Assembly (NCBI GenBank): GCA_965260995.1
Contig: CBDHCD010000003.1
Span: 1,860,001 to 1,924,000 of the forward strand
Length of the DNA: 64,000 bases
Direction: 5' to 3'
Origin: JBBROS01 sp965260995
GTDB taxonomy: Bacteria; Pseudomonadota; Alphaproteobacteria; Acetobacterales; Acetobacteraceae
Under the pieces are notes generated by a model that was not told where the DNA came from, searched no databases, and was given only the letters and a program-made list of their open reading frames with translations. Both the position numbers and the translations under genes were made by a program. Positions 35,350 to 43,393 of the stretch are shown here, in pieces (the stretch's first letter is position 1; each line of letters begins with the position of its first letter).

Positions 35350-37428
35350 ATGCAGCACGCGCGCTTGGCCGTCGACATCGGGGGCACCTTCACCGATCTC
35401 GCCCTGGAACAGGCCGTGGAGCACGGCGGCGCGCGCGTCACGCTGAAGGTGCTGACCACCCCGCGCGAGCCGGAACGCGGCGTGCTGGACGGGATCGCCG
35501 CCATCCTGGCGCGGGCCGGGTTGCAAGCGGGCGCGGTCGGCATCCTCGTCCACGGCACCACGCTCGCCACCAACGCCATCATCGAACGCAAGGGCGCCCG
35601 CACCGCACTGGTCACCACCCAGGGCTTCCGCGACGTGCTCGCGCTGGGCAATGAGAGCCGCTACGACCAGTACGACCTCGGCATTACCCTGCCGCGGCCG
35701 CTGGTGCCGCGCCACCTGCGCTTTCCGGTGCCGGAGCGGCTCGACAACCTGGGTGACGTGCTGCTGCCGCTCGACGAGGACGCCGTCGCGGGCCTCGTGC
35801 CGACCTTGCGACAGGAAGCCGTGGAAAGCATCGCCGTCGGCTTCCTGCACAGCTTCGCCAACCCGGCGCACGAGCGGCGGGCCCGCGACATCCTGGCCGC
35901 CGCCCTGCCCGGCGTGCCGATCAGCTTGTCATCCGAGGTGTCGCCCGAGATGCGGGAATGGGAGCGGTTCAGCACCACCGCCGCCAACGCCTACGTGCAG
36001 CCGCTGATCGCCGGCTACCTGGGGCGGCTGGAGGCCGGGCTGCGCGGCATGGGCCTGGCCGCGCCCGTGTTCCTGATGCTGTCCGGCGGCGGCCTCACCA
36101 CCATCGACACCGCCCGTCGCTTCCCGATCCGTCTTGTCGAGAGCGGGCCGGCCGGCGGCGCGATCTTCGCCGCCGACATCGCCCGCCAATGCGGCCTCGA
36201 CCGCGTGTTGAGCTTCGACATGGGCGGCACCACGGCCAAGATCTGCCTGATCGACGACTTTCAGCCGCAAGCGTCGCGTACCTTCGAGGTCGCCCGCGTC
36301 GGGCGGTTCAAGAAAGGCTCCGGCCTGCCGCTGCGCATCCCGGTGATCGAGATGGTCGAGATCGGCGCCGGCGGCGGCAGCCTGGCGCACGTGGACGCGC
36401 TGGGGCTGATCGGCGTCGGGCCCGAGAGCGCCGGCGCCGACCCCGGCCCCGCCTGCTACGGCCGCGGCGGACAGGACCCGGCGGTGACGGACGCCAACCT
36501 CGCGCTCGGCCGCTACGAGCCGACGCGGTTCGCCGGCGGCACCATGCCGCTCGACCCGGCGGCGGCCGACGCGGCGCTGGCCCGGATCATCGGCGGGCCG
36601 CTCGGCCTGGAACCCGGCCTGGCGGCGCTCGGCGTCGTCGAGATGGTGGACGAGAACATGGCCAACGCGGCGCGCATCCACGCCATCGAGAGCGGCAAGA
36701 CCTACGCCGGGCGCACCCTGATTGCCTTCGGCGGCGGCGGGCCGGTGCACGGCTATCGGGTGGCGGAGAAGGTCGGCATCGACCGCGTGCTCGTGCCGAT
36801 CGGCGCCGGCGTCGGCAGCGCCATCGGCTTCCTGCGCGCGCCGGTCGCCTACGAGGTGGTGCGGAGCCTTTACCAGCGGCTCGGAAGGTTCGAGCTGGCG
36901 GCGGTCAACGCGCTGCTCGGCGAGATGACGGCGGAGGCGGCGGCCGTCGTCGCGCGAGGCCGGTTCGGCGCCGCGACGACGGAAGCGCGGCTCGCCTACA
37001 TGCGCTACGTCGGCCAAGGTCACGAGATCCCGGTGCCGCTGCCACCCCGGGCGCTGCGGGAGACCGACGTGGCGGCGTTGCGCCAGGCGTTCGACGCGGC
37101 CTACGCCCGGTTCTACGACCGGCCGGTGCCCGGCTCGGACGTGGAGGTGATGAGCTACGCCGTCACCGTCAGCACCCTGCCCGAAGCCGGGCCGCCGCCC
37201 GCGCCCCCGCCGCCCCGCCCCGGCGACGCCCGGCAGCAGGCGGTGCGCGACACCGCGACCGGGGCCGTGTCGGGCTGGGCCGTGCACGATCGGGCGGCGC
37301 TCCCCCCTGGCATGGCCGTGCGCGGCCCGGCGATCATCGCCGAGGACGAGACCAGCACCCTCGTCGGCCCCGGCTGGGTGGCCACGGTCGATGGCCAGGG
37401 CTACCTCGATGTGCGGAGGCATCCATGA
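35350..37428 (+). CDS. hyuA: Hydantoinase/oxoprolinase family protein, subunit A
   Basis: A 692-aa HyuA/N-methylhydantoinase A-like ATPase subunit of an ATP-dependent ring-opening amidohydrolase acting on hydantoins, 5-oxoproline or related cyclic amides. Family marks are RLAVDIGGTFTDLAL at the N terminus, VHGTTLATNAIIERKGA, MGGTTAKICLID (actin-like phosphate loop), and GAGGGSLAHVD with GPESAGADPGPACYGRGG. The ATG at 35350 places the conserved domain at residue 5. The stop overlaps hyuB (ATGA). The real substrate is not determined by sequence, and many members are carboxylases. Confidence 0.93.
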   Translation: MQHARLAVDIGGTFTDLALEQAVEHGGARVTLKVLTTPREPERGVLDGIAAILARAGLQAGAVGILVHGTTLATNAIIERKGARTALVTTQGFRDVLALGNESRYDQYDLGITLPRPLVPRHLRFPVPERLDNLGDVLLPLDEDAVAGLVPTLRQEAVESIAVGFLHSFANPAHERRARDILAAALPGVPISLSSEVSPEMREWERFSTTAANAYVQPLIAGYLGRLEAGLRGMGLAAPVFLMLSGGGLTTIDTARRFPIRLVESGPAGGAIFAADIARQCGLDRVLSFDMGGTTAKICLIDDFQPQASRTFEVARVGRFKKGSGLPLRIPVIEMVEIGAGGGSLAHVDALGLIGVGPESAGADPGPACYGRGGQDPAVTDANLALGRYEPTRFAGGTMPLDPAAADAALARIIGGPLGLEPGLAALGVVEMVDENMANAARIHAIESGKTYAGRTLIAFGGGGPVHGYRVAEKVGIDRVLVPIGAGVGSAIGFLRAPVAYEVVRSLYQRLGRFELAAVNALLGEMTAEAAAVVARGRFGAATTEARLAYMRYVGQGHEIPVPLPPRALRETDVAALRQAFDAAYARFYDRPVPGSDVEVMSYAVTVSTLPEAGPPPAPPPPRPGDARQQAVRDTATGAVSGWAVHDRAALPPGMAVRGPAIIAEDETSTLVGPGWVATVDGQGYLDVRRHP

Positions 37429-39074
37429 GCGCGCTCGAAGACATCCAGCGGCAAGTCATGTGGAACCGGCTGCTCGCGGTGGTGGAGGAGCAGGCGCAGA
37501 CCATGATCCGCACCGCCTTCAGCACCACGGTGCGCGAAGCGGGCGACCTTTCGGCCGGCATCTTCGACCTGCGCGGCCGGATGCTGGCGCAGGCGGTGAC
37601 CGGGACGCCGGGGCACGTCAACTCCATGATGGAGAGCGTGGGGCATTTCCTTGCCAAGTTCCCGCCCGAAACGCTGCGGCCGGGCGACCACCTGATCACC
37701 AACGACCCGTGGCTCGGCACCGGGCACCTGCACGACCTCACCGTCGTCACCCCGGCCTTCCGCCAGGGCCGCCTGGTCGCGCTGTTCGCCAACACCGCGC
37801 ACGTGATCGACGTCGGCGGCCTCGGCATGGGGCCGGAAGGCCGGTCGGTGTTCGAGGAAGGGCTCTACATCCCGATCGTCAAGTGCTTCGAGGCCGGGCG
37901 GCCCAACGCCACCTTCTTCGACTTCCTCCGCGCCGGCACCCGGCTGCCGGTCGAGCTGGAAGGCGACGTTTACTCGCTGTGCGCCTGCAACGACGCCGGG
38001 GCGCGGCGGCTGACCCTGATGCTGGAGGAGTTCGGGCTCGACGGCATCGACGCGCTGGCCGGGTTCATCCTCGACAGCAGCCGCCGCGCGACCCTGGCCG
38101 AGATCGCCAAGCTGCCGCCGGGGCGGTACGCGTCGGAGATCTGGTCCGACGGCTACGAGGCCCCGGTCCGCCTCGCCGCCGCGATGCAGGTGGCGCACGA
38201 CAACATCACGGTCGATTTCGAGGGCACGTCTGGCCTCTCGGGCCGCGGCATCAACGTGCCGGCGGCCTACACCCGCGCCTACGCCAGCTTCGGCATCAAG
38301 TGCGTGGTCGCGCCCGCGATCCCGAACAACACGGCCAGCCTGGAGCCGTTCCGCATGCGTATCCCGGAGGGCTGTATCCTGAACGCGCCGCGTCCGCGCG
38401 CCGTCGCGGTGCGGCACGTGATCGGCCAGTTGCTGCCGGACCTGATGATGGGCTGCCTGCACCAGGCGGTGCCGTCGCGCGTCACCGCCGAAGGCTCGTC
38501 GTGCCTGTGGAACCCGCCCTTGCGCGGCGGCCCGATCGTCAGCGGCCCCAACGCGCCGCTCGCCGATTTCGAGGTCATCACCTTCAACTCCGGCGGCACC
38601 GGCGCGCGGCCAGGGCAGGACGGGCTGGACGGCACCGCCTTCCCCTCGGGCGTGCGGACCATGCCGGTGGAGGCGACGGAGAACGTCGCCCCGGTCGTGT
38701 TCTGGCGCAAGGAGCTGCGGCCCGGCAGCGGCGGCGCGGGCCGCGCGCGTGGCGGCCTCGGCCAGGTGATGGAGATCGGGGCCAAGGGCGATGCCGAGTT
38801 CGCCTGCAACGCCGTGTTCGACCGGGTGGCGCACGCGCCCAAGGGCCGCGACGGCGGCGAGGACGGCGCGCCGGGCCGGGTCTATCTCAAGAGCGGCGCG
38901 GCCCTGCGCGCCAAGGGCTACCAGGTGATCCCGGCGGGGGATCGCCTGATCCTGGAGCTGCCGGGCGGCGGCGGCATGGGCCCGCCCGGCGAGCGCGACC
39001 CGGCCCTCGTCGCGCGCGACGCCCGCGACGGCCTGACCGTGCCCCTTGACCAGCCCCTTGACCAAGCCCCGTGA
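37425..39074 (+). CDS. hyuB: Hydantoinase B/oxoprolinase family protein, subunit B
   Basis: A 549-aa HyuB subunit. It opens with the typical WNRLLAVVEEQAQTMIRTAFS and includes LITNDPWLGTGHLHD, a metal-binding family motif, then FNSGGTGARPGQDGLDGTAFPSG-type sequence and a C-terminal GGGGMGPPGERDP. It works with HyuA as the catalytic partner. Translation is coupled by the 4-nt overlap at 37425. The gene ends 30 nt before the N-acyl-D-amino-acid deacylase, so all three are likely one operon. Confidence 0.94.
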   Translation: MSALEDIQRQVMWNRLLAVVEEQAQTMIRTAFSTTVREAGDLSAGIFDLRGRMLAQAVTGTPGHVNSMMESVGHFLAKFPPETLRPGDHLITNDPWLGTGHLHDLTVVTPAFRQGRLVALFANTAHVIDVGGLGMGPEGRSVFEEGLYIPIVKCFEAGRPNATFFDFLRAGTRLPVELEGDVYSLCACNDAGARRLTLMLEEFGLDGIDALAGFILDSSRRATLAEIAKLPPGRYASEIWSDGYEAPVRLAAAMQVAHDNITVDFEGTSGLSGRGINVPAAYTRAYASFGIKCVVAPAIPNNTASLEPFRMRIPEGCILNAPRPRAVAVRHVIGQLLPDLMMGCLHQAVPSRVTAEGSSCLWNPPLRGGPIVSGPNAPLADFEVITFNSGGTGARPGQDGLDGTAFPSGVRTMPVEATENVAPVVFWRKELRPGSGGAGRARGGLGQVMEIGAKGDAEFACNAVFDRVAHAPKGRDGGEDGAPGRVYLKSGAALRAKGYQVIPAGDRLILELPGGGGMGPPGERDPALVARDARDGLTVPLDQPLDQAP

Positions 39075-39104
39075 CCCAGCCCGGCGACCAGCGAGGAACG
39101 ATTG

Positions 39105-40553
39105 ATGCGCCACGACCTGATCATCCGCGACGCCACCATCTTCGACGGCACCGGCGCGGCCCGCACCCAGGGCGACGTGGCCGTGACCGGCGACCGCATC
39201 ACCGGCGTCGGCGACCTCGGAGGCCACGCCGCGGACCAGGAGATCGTCGCCACCGGCAAGGCCCTGGCGCCCGGCTTCATCGACGCCCACACCCACGACG
39301 ACCGCGCCGTGCTGTGCGGCCCCGAGTGCATGTTGTGCAAGATGAGCCAGGGGGCGACCACCGTCGTCGTCGGCAACTGCGGTATCAGCCTGTCGCCGGT
39401 GCGGATGCGCGGCCGCCCCATCCCGCCCCTCGACCTGCTCGGCGACGAGAGCTGGTGGACCTTCGACAGCTTCGGCGCCTACGCCGACCGCCTCGCGCGC
39501 GACCCGTCGCCGGTCAACACCTACGCCCTGATCGGCCACATGTCGCTCCGCTGCGAAGCGATGGACGGCGACGTGGGCCGCGCCGCCACCGACGCCGAGT
39601 CGGAGGCTATGCGCCGCCGCCTGGCCGACGCCTTGGCGGAGGGCGCATCCGGCTTCTCCACCGGCCTCTACTATCCGCCCAACGCCCAAGCGCCGACCGA
39701 GGAGGTCATCGCGGTCGCGGAAGCCCTGCGCGCGGCCCAGGGCATCTACGTCACCCACATGCGCGACGAGAGCGCGGGCGTGCTCGACAGCATCGAGGAA
39801 ACCCTGCGGATCGGGCGCGAGACCGGGTCGCCGGTGGTGATCAGCCACCACAAGTGCGCGATGCCGGAGAACTACGGCCGCTCGCGCGAGACGCTGCCCG
39901 CGATCGAGGCCGGGGCGGCGGCGCAGCGGGTCGATTTCGATATGTACCCCTACGCCGCCGGCTCCACCGTGCTGCTGCCGGACAAGTTACGCGACGACGT
40001 GGCGGTGCAGCTCACCTGGTCGGTGCCGCATCCCGAGATGTCGGGCCGGATGCTGGCCGACGTCGCCGCCGAGTGGGGGCTGACCCTGAAGCAGGCCGCC
40101 GCCCGGCTGCTGCCCGCCGGGGCGATCTACTTCCAGATGCAGGAGGAGGACGTGCAGCGCATCATGGCGCACCGCCTCAGCATGATCGGCAGCGACGGCC
40201 TGCCGCACGACAGCATTCCCCATCCCCGGCTCTGGGGCACGTTCCCGCGCGTGCTGGGCCACTACAGCCGCGACCTCGGCTTGTTCAGCCTCGAAACCGC
40301 GGTTCACAAGATGACCGGCCGCACCGCCGAGGTCTTCGGCATCCCCGACCGCGGCGTGATCCGCGCCGGAGCCTACGCCGACCTGGTGCTGTTCGACCCG
40401 GCCACCGTGCGCGACGCCGCCGACTTCGACCACCCGACCCGGCCCAGCGACGGCATCATCGCCACCTGGGTCAACGGCCAGCCCGCTTACGTTTACGGTC
40501 ACGGCGCGACGCCGGCCCGGGCAGGGCGGCTGGTGACGCGGAACCGTATGTGA
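39105..40553 (+). CDS. N-acyl-D-amino-acid deacylase family amidohydrolase
   Basis: A 482-aa metal-dependent amidohydrolase of the D-aminoacylase group. The metal site begins with DAHTHDD (60-66), the NCGISLSP motif (about 91-98) carries the zinc-bridging Cys92, later His residues are in YVTHMRDES and VISHHKCA, and the catalytic Asp is in GSDGLPHD. It would release free D-amino acids from N-acyl derivatives. GAGGAACG stands before ATG 39105; a TTG at 39102 is the alternative. Position after hyuAB suggests a shared pathway for cyclic amides or N-carbamoyl/acyl D-amino acids. Confidence 0.92.
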   Translation: MRHDLIIRDATIFDGTGAARTQGDVAVTGDRITGVGDLGGHAADQEIVATGKALAPGFIDAHTHDDRAVLCGPECMLCKMSQGATTVVVGNCGISLSPVRMRGRPIPPLDLLGDESWWTFDSFGAYADRLARDPSPVNTYALIGHMSLRCEAMDGDVGRAATDAESEAMRRRLADALAEGASGFSTGLYYPPNAQAPTEEVIAVAEALRAAQGIYVTHMRDESAGVLDSIEETLRIGRETGSPVVISHHKCAMPENYGRSRETLPAIEAGAAAQRVDFDMYPYAAGSTVLLPDKLRDDVAVQLTWSVPHPEMSGRMLADVAAEWGLTLKQAAARLLPAGAIYFQMQEEDVQRIMAHRLSMIGSDGLPHDSIPHPRLWGTFPRVLGHYSRDLGLFSLETAVHKMTGRTAEVFGIPDRGVIRAGAYADLVLFDPATVRDAADFDHPTRPSDGIIATWVNGQPAYVYGHGATPARAGRLVTRNRM

Positions 40554-40683
40554 TCTTTCTGCAACTCAGAAGGGTATTCAGACTGATCGCAAGTCACGTG
40601 GATTGCGAACCGTTCATGATGACGCGATCATTACGCATTCGGGGCCGATGAGCCTCGCATGACTGATTGTCGAGAGCGCACCT

Positions 40684-40908
40684 ATGATCCGCCTGACCTC
40701 CTGCATCGCCGCCGCCTTGCTGATCGCTGCGCCGTTCGCCTCCGCCGACGCCGCAACCCCGAAGCACCATGCCACCGCCAAGCACCACGCCATGAAGGCC
40801 AGCACCAGGCATCATGCCCGGACCATGCCTCACCGCGCCAACCGTGGCGATGCCGCGGTCGACGCCCTGAACGAGCAGAGCCTCAATCAGGCCCGCGGCG
40901 GACAATAG
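40684..40908 (+). CDS. Small secreted His-rich protein
   Basis: A 74-aa protein with a clear signal peptide (MIRLTSCIAAALLIAAPFASADA, cleavage near residue 23) and a short mature part containing nine His residues, several as HH pairs (PKHHATAKHHAM, RHHARTMPH). It then ends in a polar tail, ALNEQSLNQARGGQ. No family was recognised. The His clusters could bind metal ions in the periplasm, which is inference. GAGAG lies upstream of the ATG. It lies between the deacylase gene and an IS element. Confidence 0.6.
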   Translation: MIRLTSCIAAALLIAAPFASADAATPKHHATAKHHAMKASTRHHARTMPHRANRGDAAVDALNEQSLNQARGGQ

Positions 40909-41117
40909 CCGCGCGGCGGCCCGGTCCGAGCCGGAACGGGCCGCCAGCGTTCGCCGTGCCGCGGGACGCCTCGCGCAGTCGCGGCGTCCTCGGTCCGACG
41001 GGCTGACGTCGTTTCGTCGAGGTAATCGATCCGGCAGCCCCGATGGACGAACGTTCAACCCTCGTCCCCCCTTCCTCCAAGAGAACGGAGCGCCGCCTCG
41101 GCCGCGTCCGTTGATTA

Positions 41118-41138
41118 GGCGGTAGTGACGATTTCACC
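41118..41138 (+). repeat. IS5 left inverted repeat
   Basis: Begins GGCGGTAGTGACGATTTCA; matches the other end of the element in inverted orientation with two mismatches in 21 bases. Confidence 0.9.
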
Positions 41139-41628
41139 GAAGCAGGACGACTATGGCGGCGAGTTGGACGAAGCCTCTGTAGTTGGGCAGGAGCTTGTCG
41201 TAGCGGGTGGCCACGCGCCTGAACTGCTTCAGCTTGTTGAAGAACCGCTCGGCGAGGTTGCGCTCCCGGTAGAGCGCCTTGTCATGGTCGCGTGGCGTTT
41301 TGCGGTTGGACCGGGGCGGGATGACAGCCTCGGCTCCCATGTCGCCTATGGCATCCCGCAGGTGGTCAGCGTCGTATCCCTTGTCGGCGATCACGGCACC
41401 GGGCTTGAGGCCGTCCAGCAGTTCGTGGCCGCGCGTGACGTCATGGCGCTGCCCCGGCCCGAACAGCAGGCGCACCGGGTTGCCCAGCGCGTCGGTGGCG
41501 GCGTGTACCTTGGTGCTCAGGCCGCCGCGAGAGCGGCCCAGCCCCTGGGCATCAGGCCCCCCTTGGACCGGCGGGCCCCGGCCGCGTGCTGGTGGGCGCG
41601 CACGACCGTGCTGTCGATCATCAGCCAT
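41134..41628 (-). CDS. IS5 transposase, second frame (orfB)
   Basis: The frame spans up to 164 codons and holds the C-terminal part of the transposase: GRSRGGLSTKVHAATDALG, the second catalytic Asp in AVIADKGYDADHLR, and the catalytic Glu region ERNLAERFFNKLKQFRRVATRYDK (Y-(2)-R-(3)-E-(6)-K-like signature). It is expected to be expressed by -1 frameshifting from orfA rather than from its own ATG at 41628. The first 20 or so codons of the open frame, before the slip site, are probably not translated in this frame. Confidence 0.85.
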   Translation of the reverse strand: MADDRQHGRARPPARGRGPPVQGGPDAQGLGRSRGGLSTKVHAATDALGNPVRLLFGPGQRHDVTRGHELLDGLKPGAVIADKGYDADHLRDAIGDMGAEAVIPPRSNRKTPRDHDKALYRERNLAERFFNKLKQFRRVATRYDKLLPNYRGFVQLAAIVVLLR

Positions 41629-41903
41629 TCCAGGTCGCTGTCCGCCGCAAGCACGGCCAGGAAGCCGCCCAAGACGTCGCGCTCGACCCAGCGATAGAAG
41701 CGGCGCTTCACGGCCTGGTAATCACCATACCGCTCGGGCAGGTCGCGCCAGCGCGCGCCAGAGCGCGCCATCCACAGCAGCGCATCCACGAACCGGCGGT
41801 TGTCGCAACGCGGCCCACGCTGGCCCTCGCGCCCGCCCGGAACCAGGTCCCGCAAGCGCTCCCACTGGTCGTCGCGCAACGCATCCACCTCAACGCCCGC
41901 CAT
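41517..41903 (-). CDS. IS5 transposase, first frame (orfA)
   Basis: A 128-aa product with the N-terminal DUF4096-like domain of IS5 transposases (DDQWERLRDLVPG, NRRFVDALLWMARSGARWRDLPERYG, RRFYRWVE) and the first catalytic Asp in WLMIDSTVVRAH. ATG at 41903 is used; an upstream TTG would add two residues. A run of six G on the coding strand (41557-41562), in the AAGGGGGG context, is the likely slip site joining it to orfB. Confidence 0.88.
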   Translation of the reverse strand: MAGVEVDALRDDQWERLRDLVPGGREGQRGPRCDNRRFVDALLWMARSGARWRDLPERYGDYQAVKRRFYRWVERDVLGGFLAVLAADSDLEWLMIDSTVVRAHQHAAGARRSKGGLMPRGWAALAAA

Positions 41904-41961
41904 CGCCAAACCTCGAAATCAGCCTTGAACCACACCCAGCGCCGAACCGGAACCCAGCCAA

Positions 41962-41982
41962 GCTGAAATCGTCACTACGGCC
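41962..41982 (-). repeat. IS5 right inverted repeat
   Basis: Reads GGCCGTAGTGACGATTTCA on the reverse strand; pairs with the left end at 41118-41138. Confidence 0.9.
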
Positions 41983-42495
41983 TAGACCGGATCGCCCAAC
42001 CCAGGCCGGCGCACTGGTCAATCCCGAAGCCGATCTATCGTCGTCGCCAGGCGAACTGGCGTCCATTCGCCGCTCGCGACGGCTGATCACGGCCGATCCT
42101 TGCCCGGTCCGCCGTTCCTGGCGTCCTGGCCGGATCAACGCACCCGCCCCGAAAGTCGGCTCGCGCGTCTCCGGCGGCAGACAACGCGCAGCCAATATAA
42201 AGAATAGATTCACGCCTGCTTGAGTGCATTGCTGTGTTTTGTCGCGGTCACCATGACCGTATTCACGGACCAATCACCATCCTGACGGATGCTGACATTA
42301 ACTGAGTTGCCGCTGCCAAGTCACCAGACTATCAATGCCGAGCAGACCCGAGCGATGTCGGCAGAGAATGAAGCGGTTGACAGCAAGAATACGGTTCCAC
42401 GAGGCGCTCCAGGATCGTTGCTGACGCGTAGTTCCATTGCGTGGTGTTTTATCCAGGGTGGCGTCGTGCCGCCCACGAAGTGCAGGAGTTATACA
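41983..42495. other. 513-nt noncoding region upstream of PEP-CTERM gene
   Basis: No supported gene lies here; the coding frame of the next gene is open back to 42289 but lacks a signal peptide until 42496. G+C is lower than in the flanks toward 42200-42480. The only ordered element seen is the palindrome at 42245-42259. It should contain the promoter of the PEP-CTERM gene; no sigma54 GG-N10-GC core was found. Confidence 0.5.
42245..42259. promoter_or_regulatory. 15-bp palindrome, possible operator
   Basis: CGGTCA and TGACCG flank a CCA centre, giving a perfect 6-3-6 palindrome about 240 nt upstream of the PEP-CTERM gene. Such a compact dyad suits a small dimeric regulator, but chance occurrence is possible. 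Confidence 0.3.
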
Positions 42496-43188
42496 ATGTC
42501 TCGTCTTCGTGCCTCGCTGTTCGCCGCGGCGCTCGCTGCCGGCACTATCCCTGCCGCCCAGGCCGGCGTCCTCACGCAAACGGCGGCGATCAGCCCGTAT
42601 CAGACAACCGACTTCGACCAGGATCTCGTCTTCAATCGCTTCGATCCCTCTCTTGGCACCCTGACCAGCGTCGATTTCTTCATCTCCGGCAGCGTCCAAG
42701 GCAACATCCGCATCGAGAACCTAGACGCCAAGGCCGCGAACGTCACCTCGCGTCTACGCGCGACCATTGCGTTGCAACGCCCGGACGGCACCGACCTTGC
42801 TGTGACCATCCCGGTCGCGCAGTTCACCGACCAGTTGACGGCGTTCGACGGCACCGACGACAAGGCCGGCACCTCGGGCCGCACCCGGCTCAACGTGACC
42901 GGCGCCAACAGCACGTCGACGACCACCAGCAACAGCAGCGACCTCGCCCTGTTCACCGGGATGGACCCCATCTTGCTCAACGTCAGTGCCTCAGGCACCT
43001 CGAACGCCAGCGGCGCCGGCAACCTGTCGACCGTCTTCAACACCTTCGCGCAGGCGTCCGCCCGGGTGACCTACAATTACCTCAACGCGGCCGTGCCGCC
43101 GACGCCATCGCCGGTGCCCGAGCCGGCCTCGCTGGCGCTGCTCGGCGCCGGGCTGCTCGGCCTCGGGATGCTGCGCCGCCGATCCTGA
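42496..43188 (+). CDS. PEP-CTERM sorting-domain protein (choice-of-anchor E type)
   Basis: A 230-aa exported protein. A signal peptide covers about 1-27 (ending AAQAG), the body is a beta-rich Thr/Ser/Asn-rich domain similar to the choice-of-anchor E family (TTDFDQDLVFNRFDPSLGTL), and the C terminus is a PEP-CTERM signal: VPEPAS, a hydrophobic helix and RRRS. Exosortase recognises this tail and releases the protein to the surface or matrix. AGGAG precedes the ATG at 42496. No exosortase or exopolysaccharide gene is in the window, so the sorting enzyme must be elsewhere. Confidence 0.9.
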   Translation: MSRLRASLFAAALAAGTIPAAQAGVLTQTAAISPYQTTDFDQDLVFNRFDPSLGTLTSVDFFISGSVQGNIRIENLDAKAANVTSRLRATIALQRPDGTDLAVTIPVAQFTDQLTAFDGTDDKAGTSGRTRLNVTGANSTSTTTSNSSDLALFTGMDPILLNVSASGTSNASGAGNLSTVFNTFAQASARVTYNYLNAAVPPTPSPVPEPASLALLGAGLLGLGMLRRRS

Positions 43189-43241
43189 ACCGCGACCTGA
43201 CGGAGCAGCCCACTCATCCGGTCGGCTCCATCGGTGTCGCC

Positions 43242-43303
43242 TAGAGCGGTTTCAGCTTGGTCGGACGCACTCCCGCGTCCGACCAAGCTGAGCAACCGCT
43301 CTA
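43242..43303. repeat. 62-bp palindromic hairpin element
   Basis: An outer stem TAGAGCGGTT (43242-43251) / AACCGCTCTA (43294-43303) and an inner perfect 15-bp stem AGCTTGGTCGGACGC (43254-43268) / GCGTCCGACCAAGCT (43275-43289) surround a 6-nt loop. The ends lie in CTAG-like context. It may terminate the PEP-CTERM transcript, but the length and symmetry look more like a dispersed palindromic (MITE- or REP-like) element. Confidence 0.7.
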
Positions 43304-43393
43304 AGTGCTGACGTGGCCCGTGTTCCGATCGGCAGGGCCACGTTGCCGCGCGAGCGCCGGGAACGCGCTTCGTCCCCGATCATCTTGCGGCAT

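Larger units (their letters stand above)
41118..41982 (-). mobile_element. Complete IS5-family insertion sequence (IS427-like)
   Basis: An 865-bp element with 21-bp terminal inverted repeats (41118-41138 and 41962-41982, 19 of 21 matching) and a TA on each outer side (41116-41117 and 41983-41984), consistent with a 2-bp target duplication. It encodes a DDE transposase in two overlapping frames on the reverse strand. Length, end sequence, and the two-frame layout fit the IS427 branch of IS5. All parts look intact, so it may still be mobile. It interrupts no recognisable gene. Confidence 0.92.

Noticed and set aside
35958..37424. A 490-codon N-terminal extension of hyuB
   Set aside because: It is inside hyuA in another frame; the ATGA at 37425 and homology start give the correct N terminus.
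37401..39851. An 816-codon open frame on the - strand
   Set aside because: It lies opposite hyuB and the D-amino-acid deacylase, both with strong family motifs; its translation has no domain.
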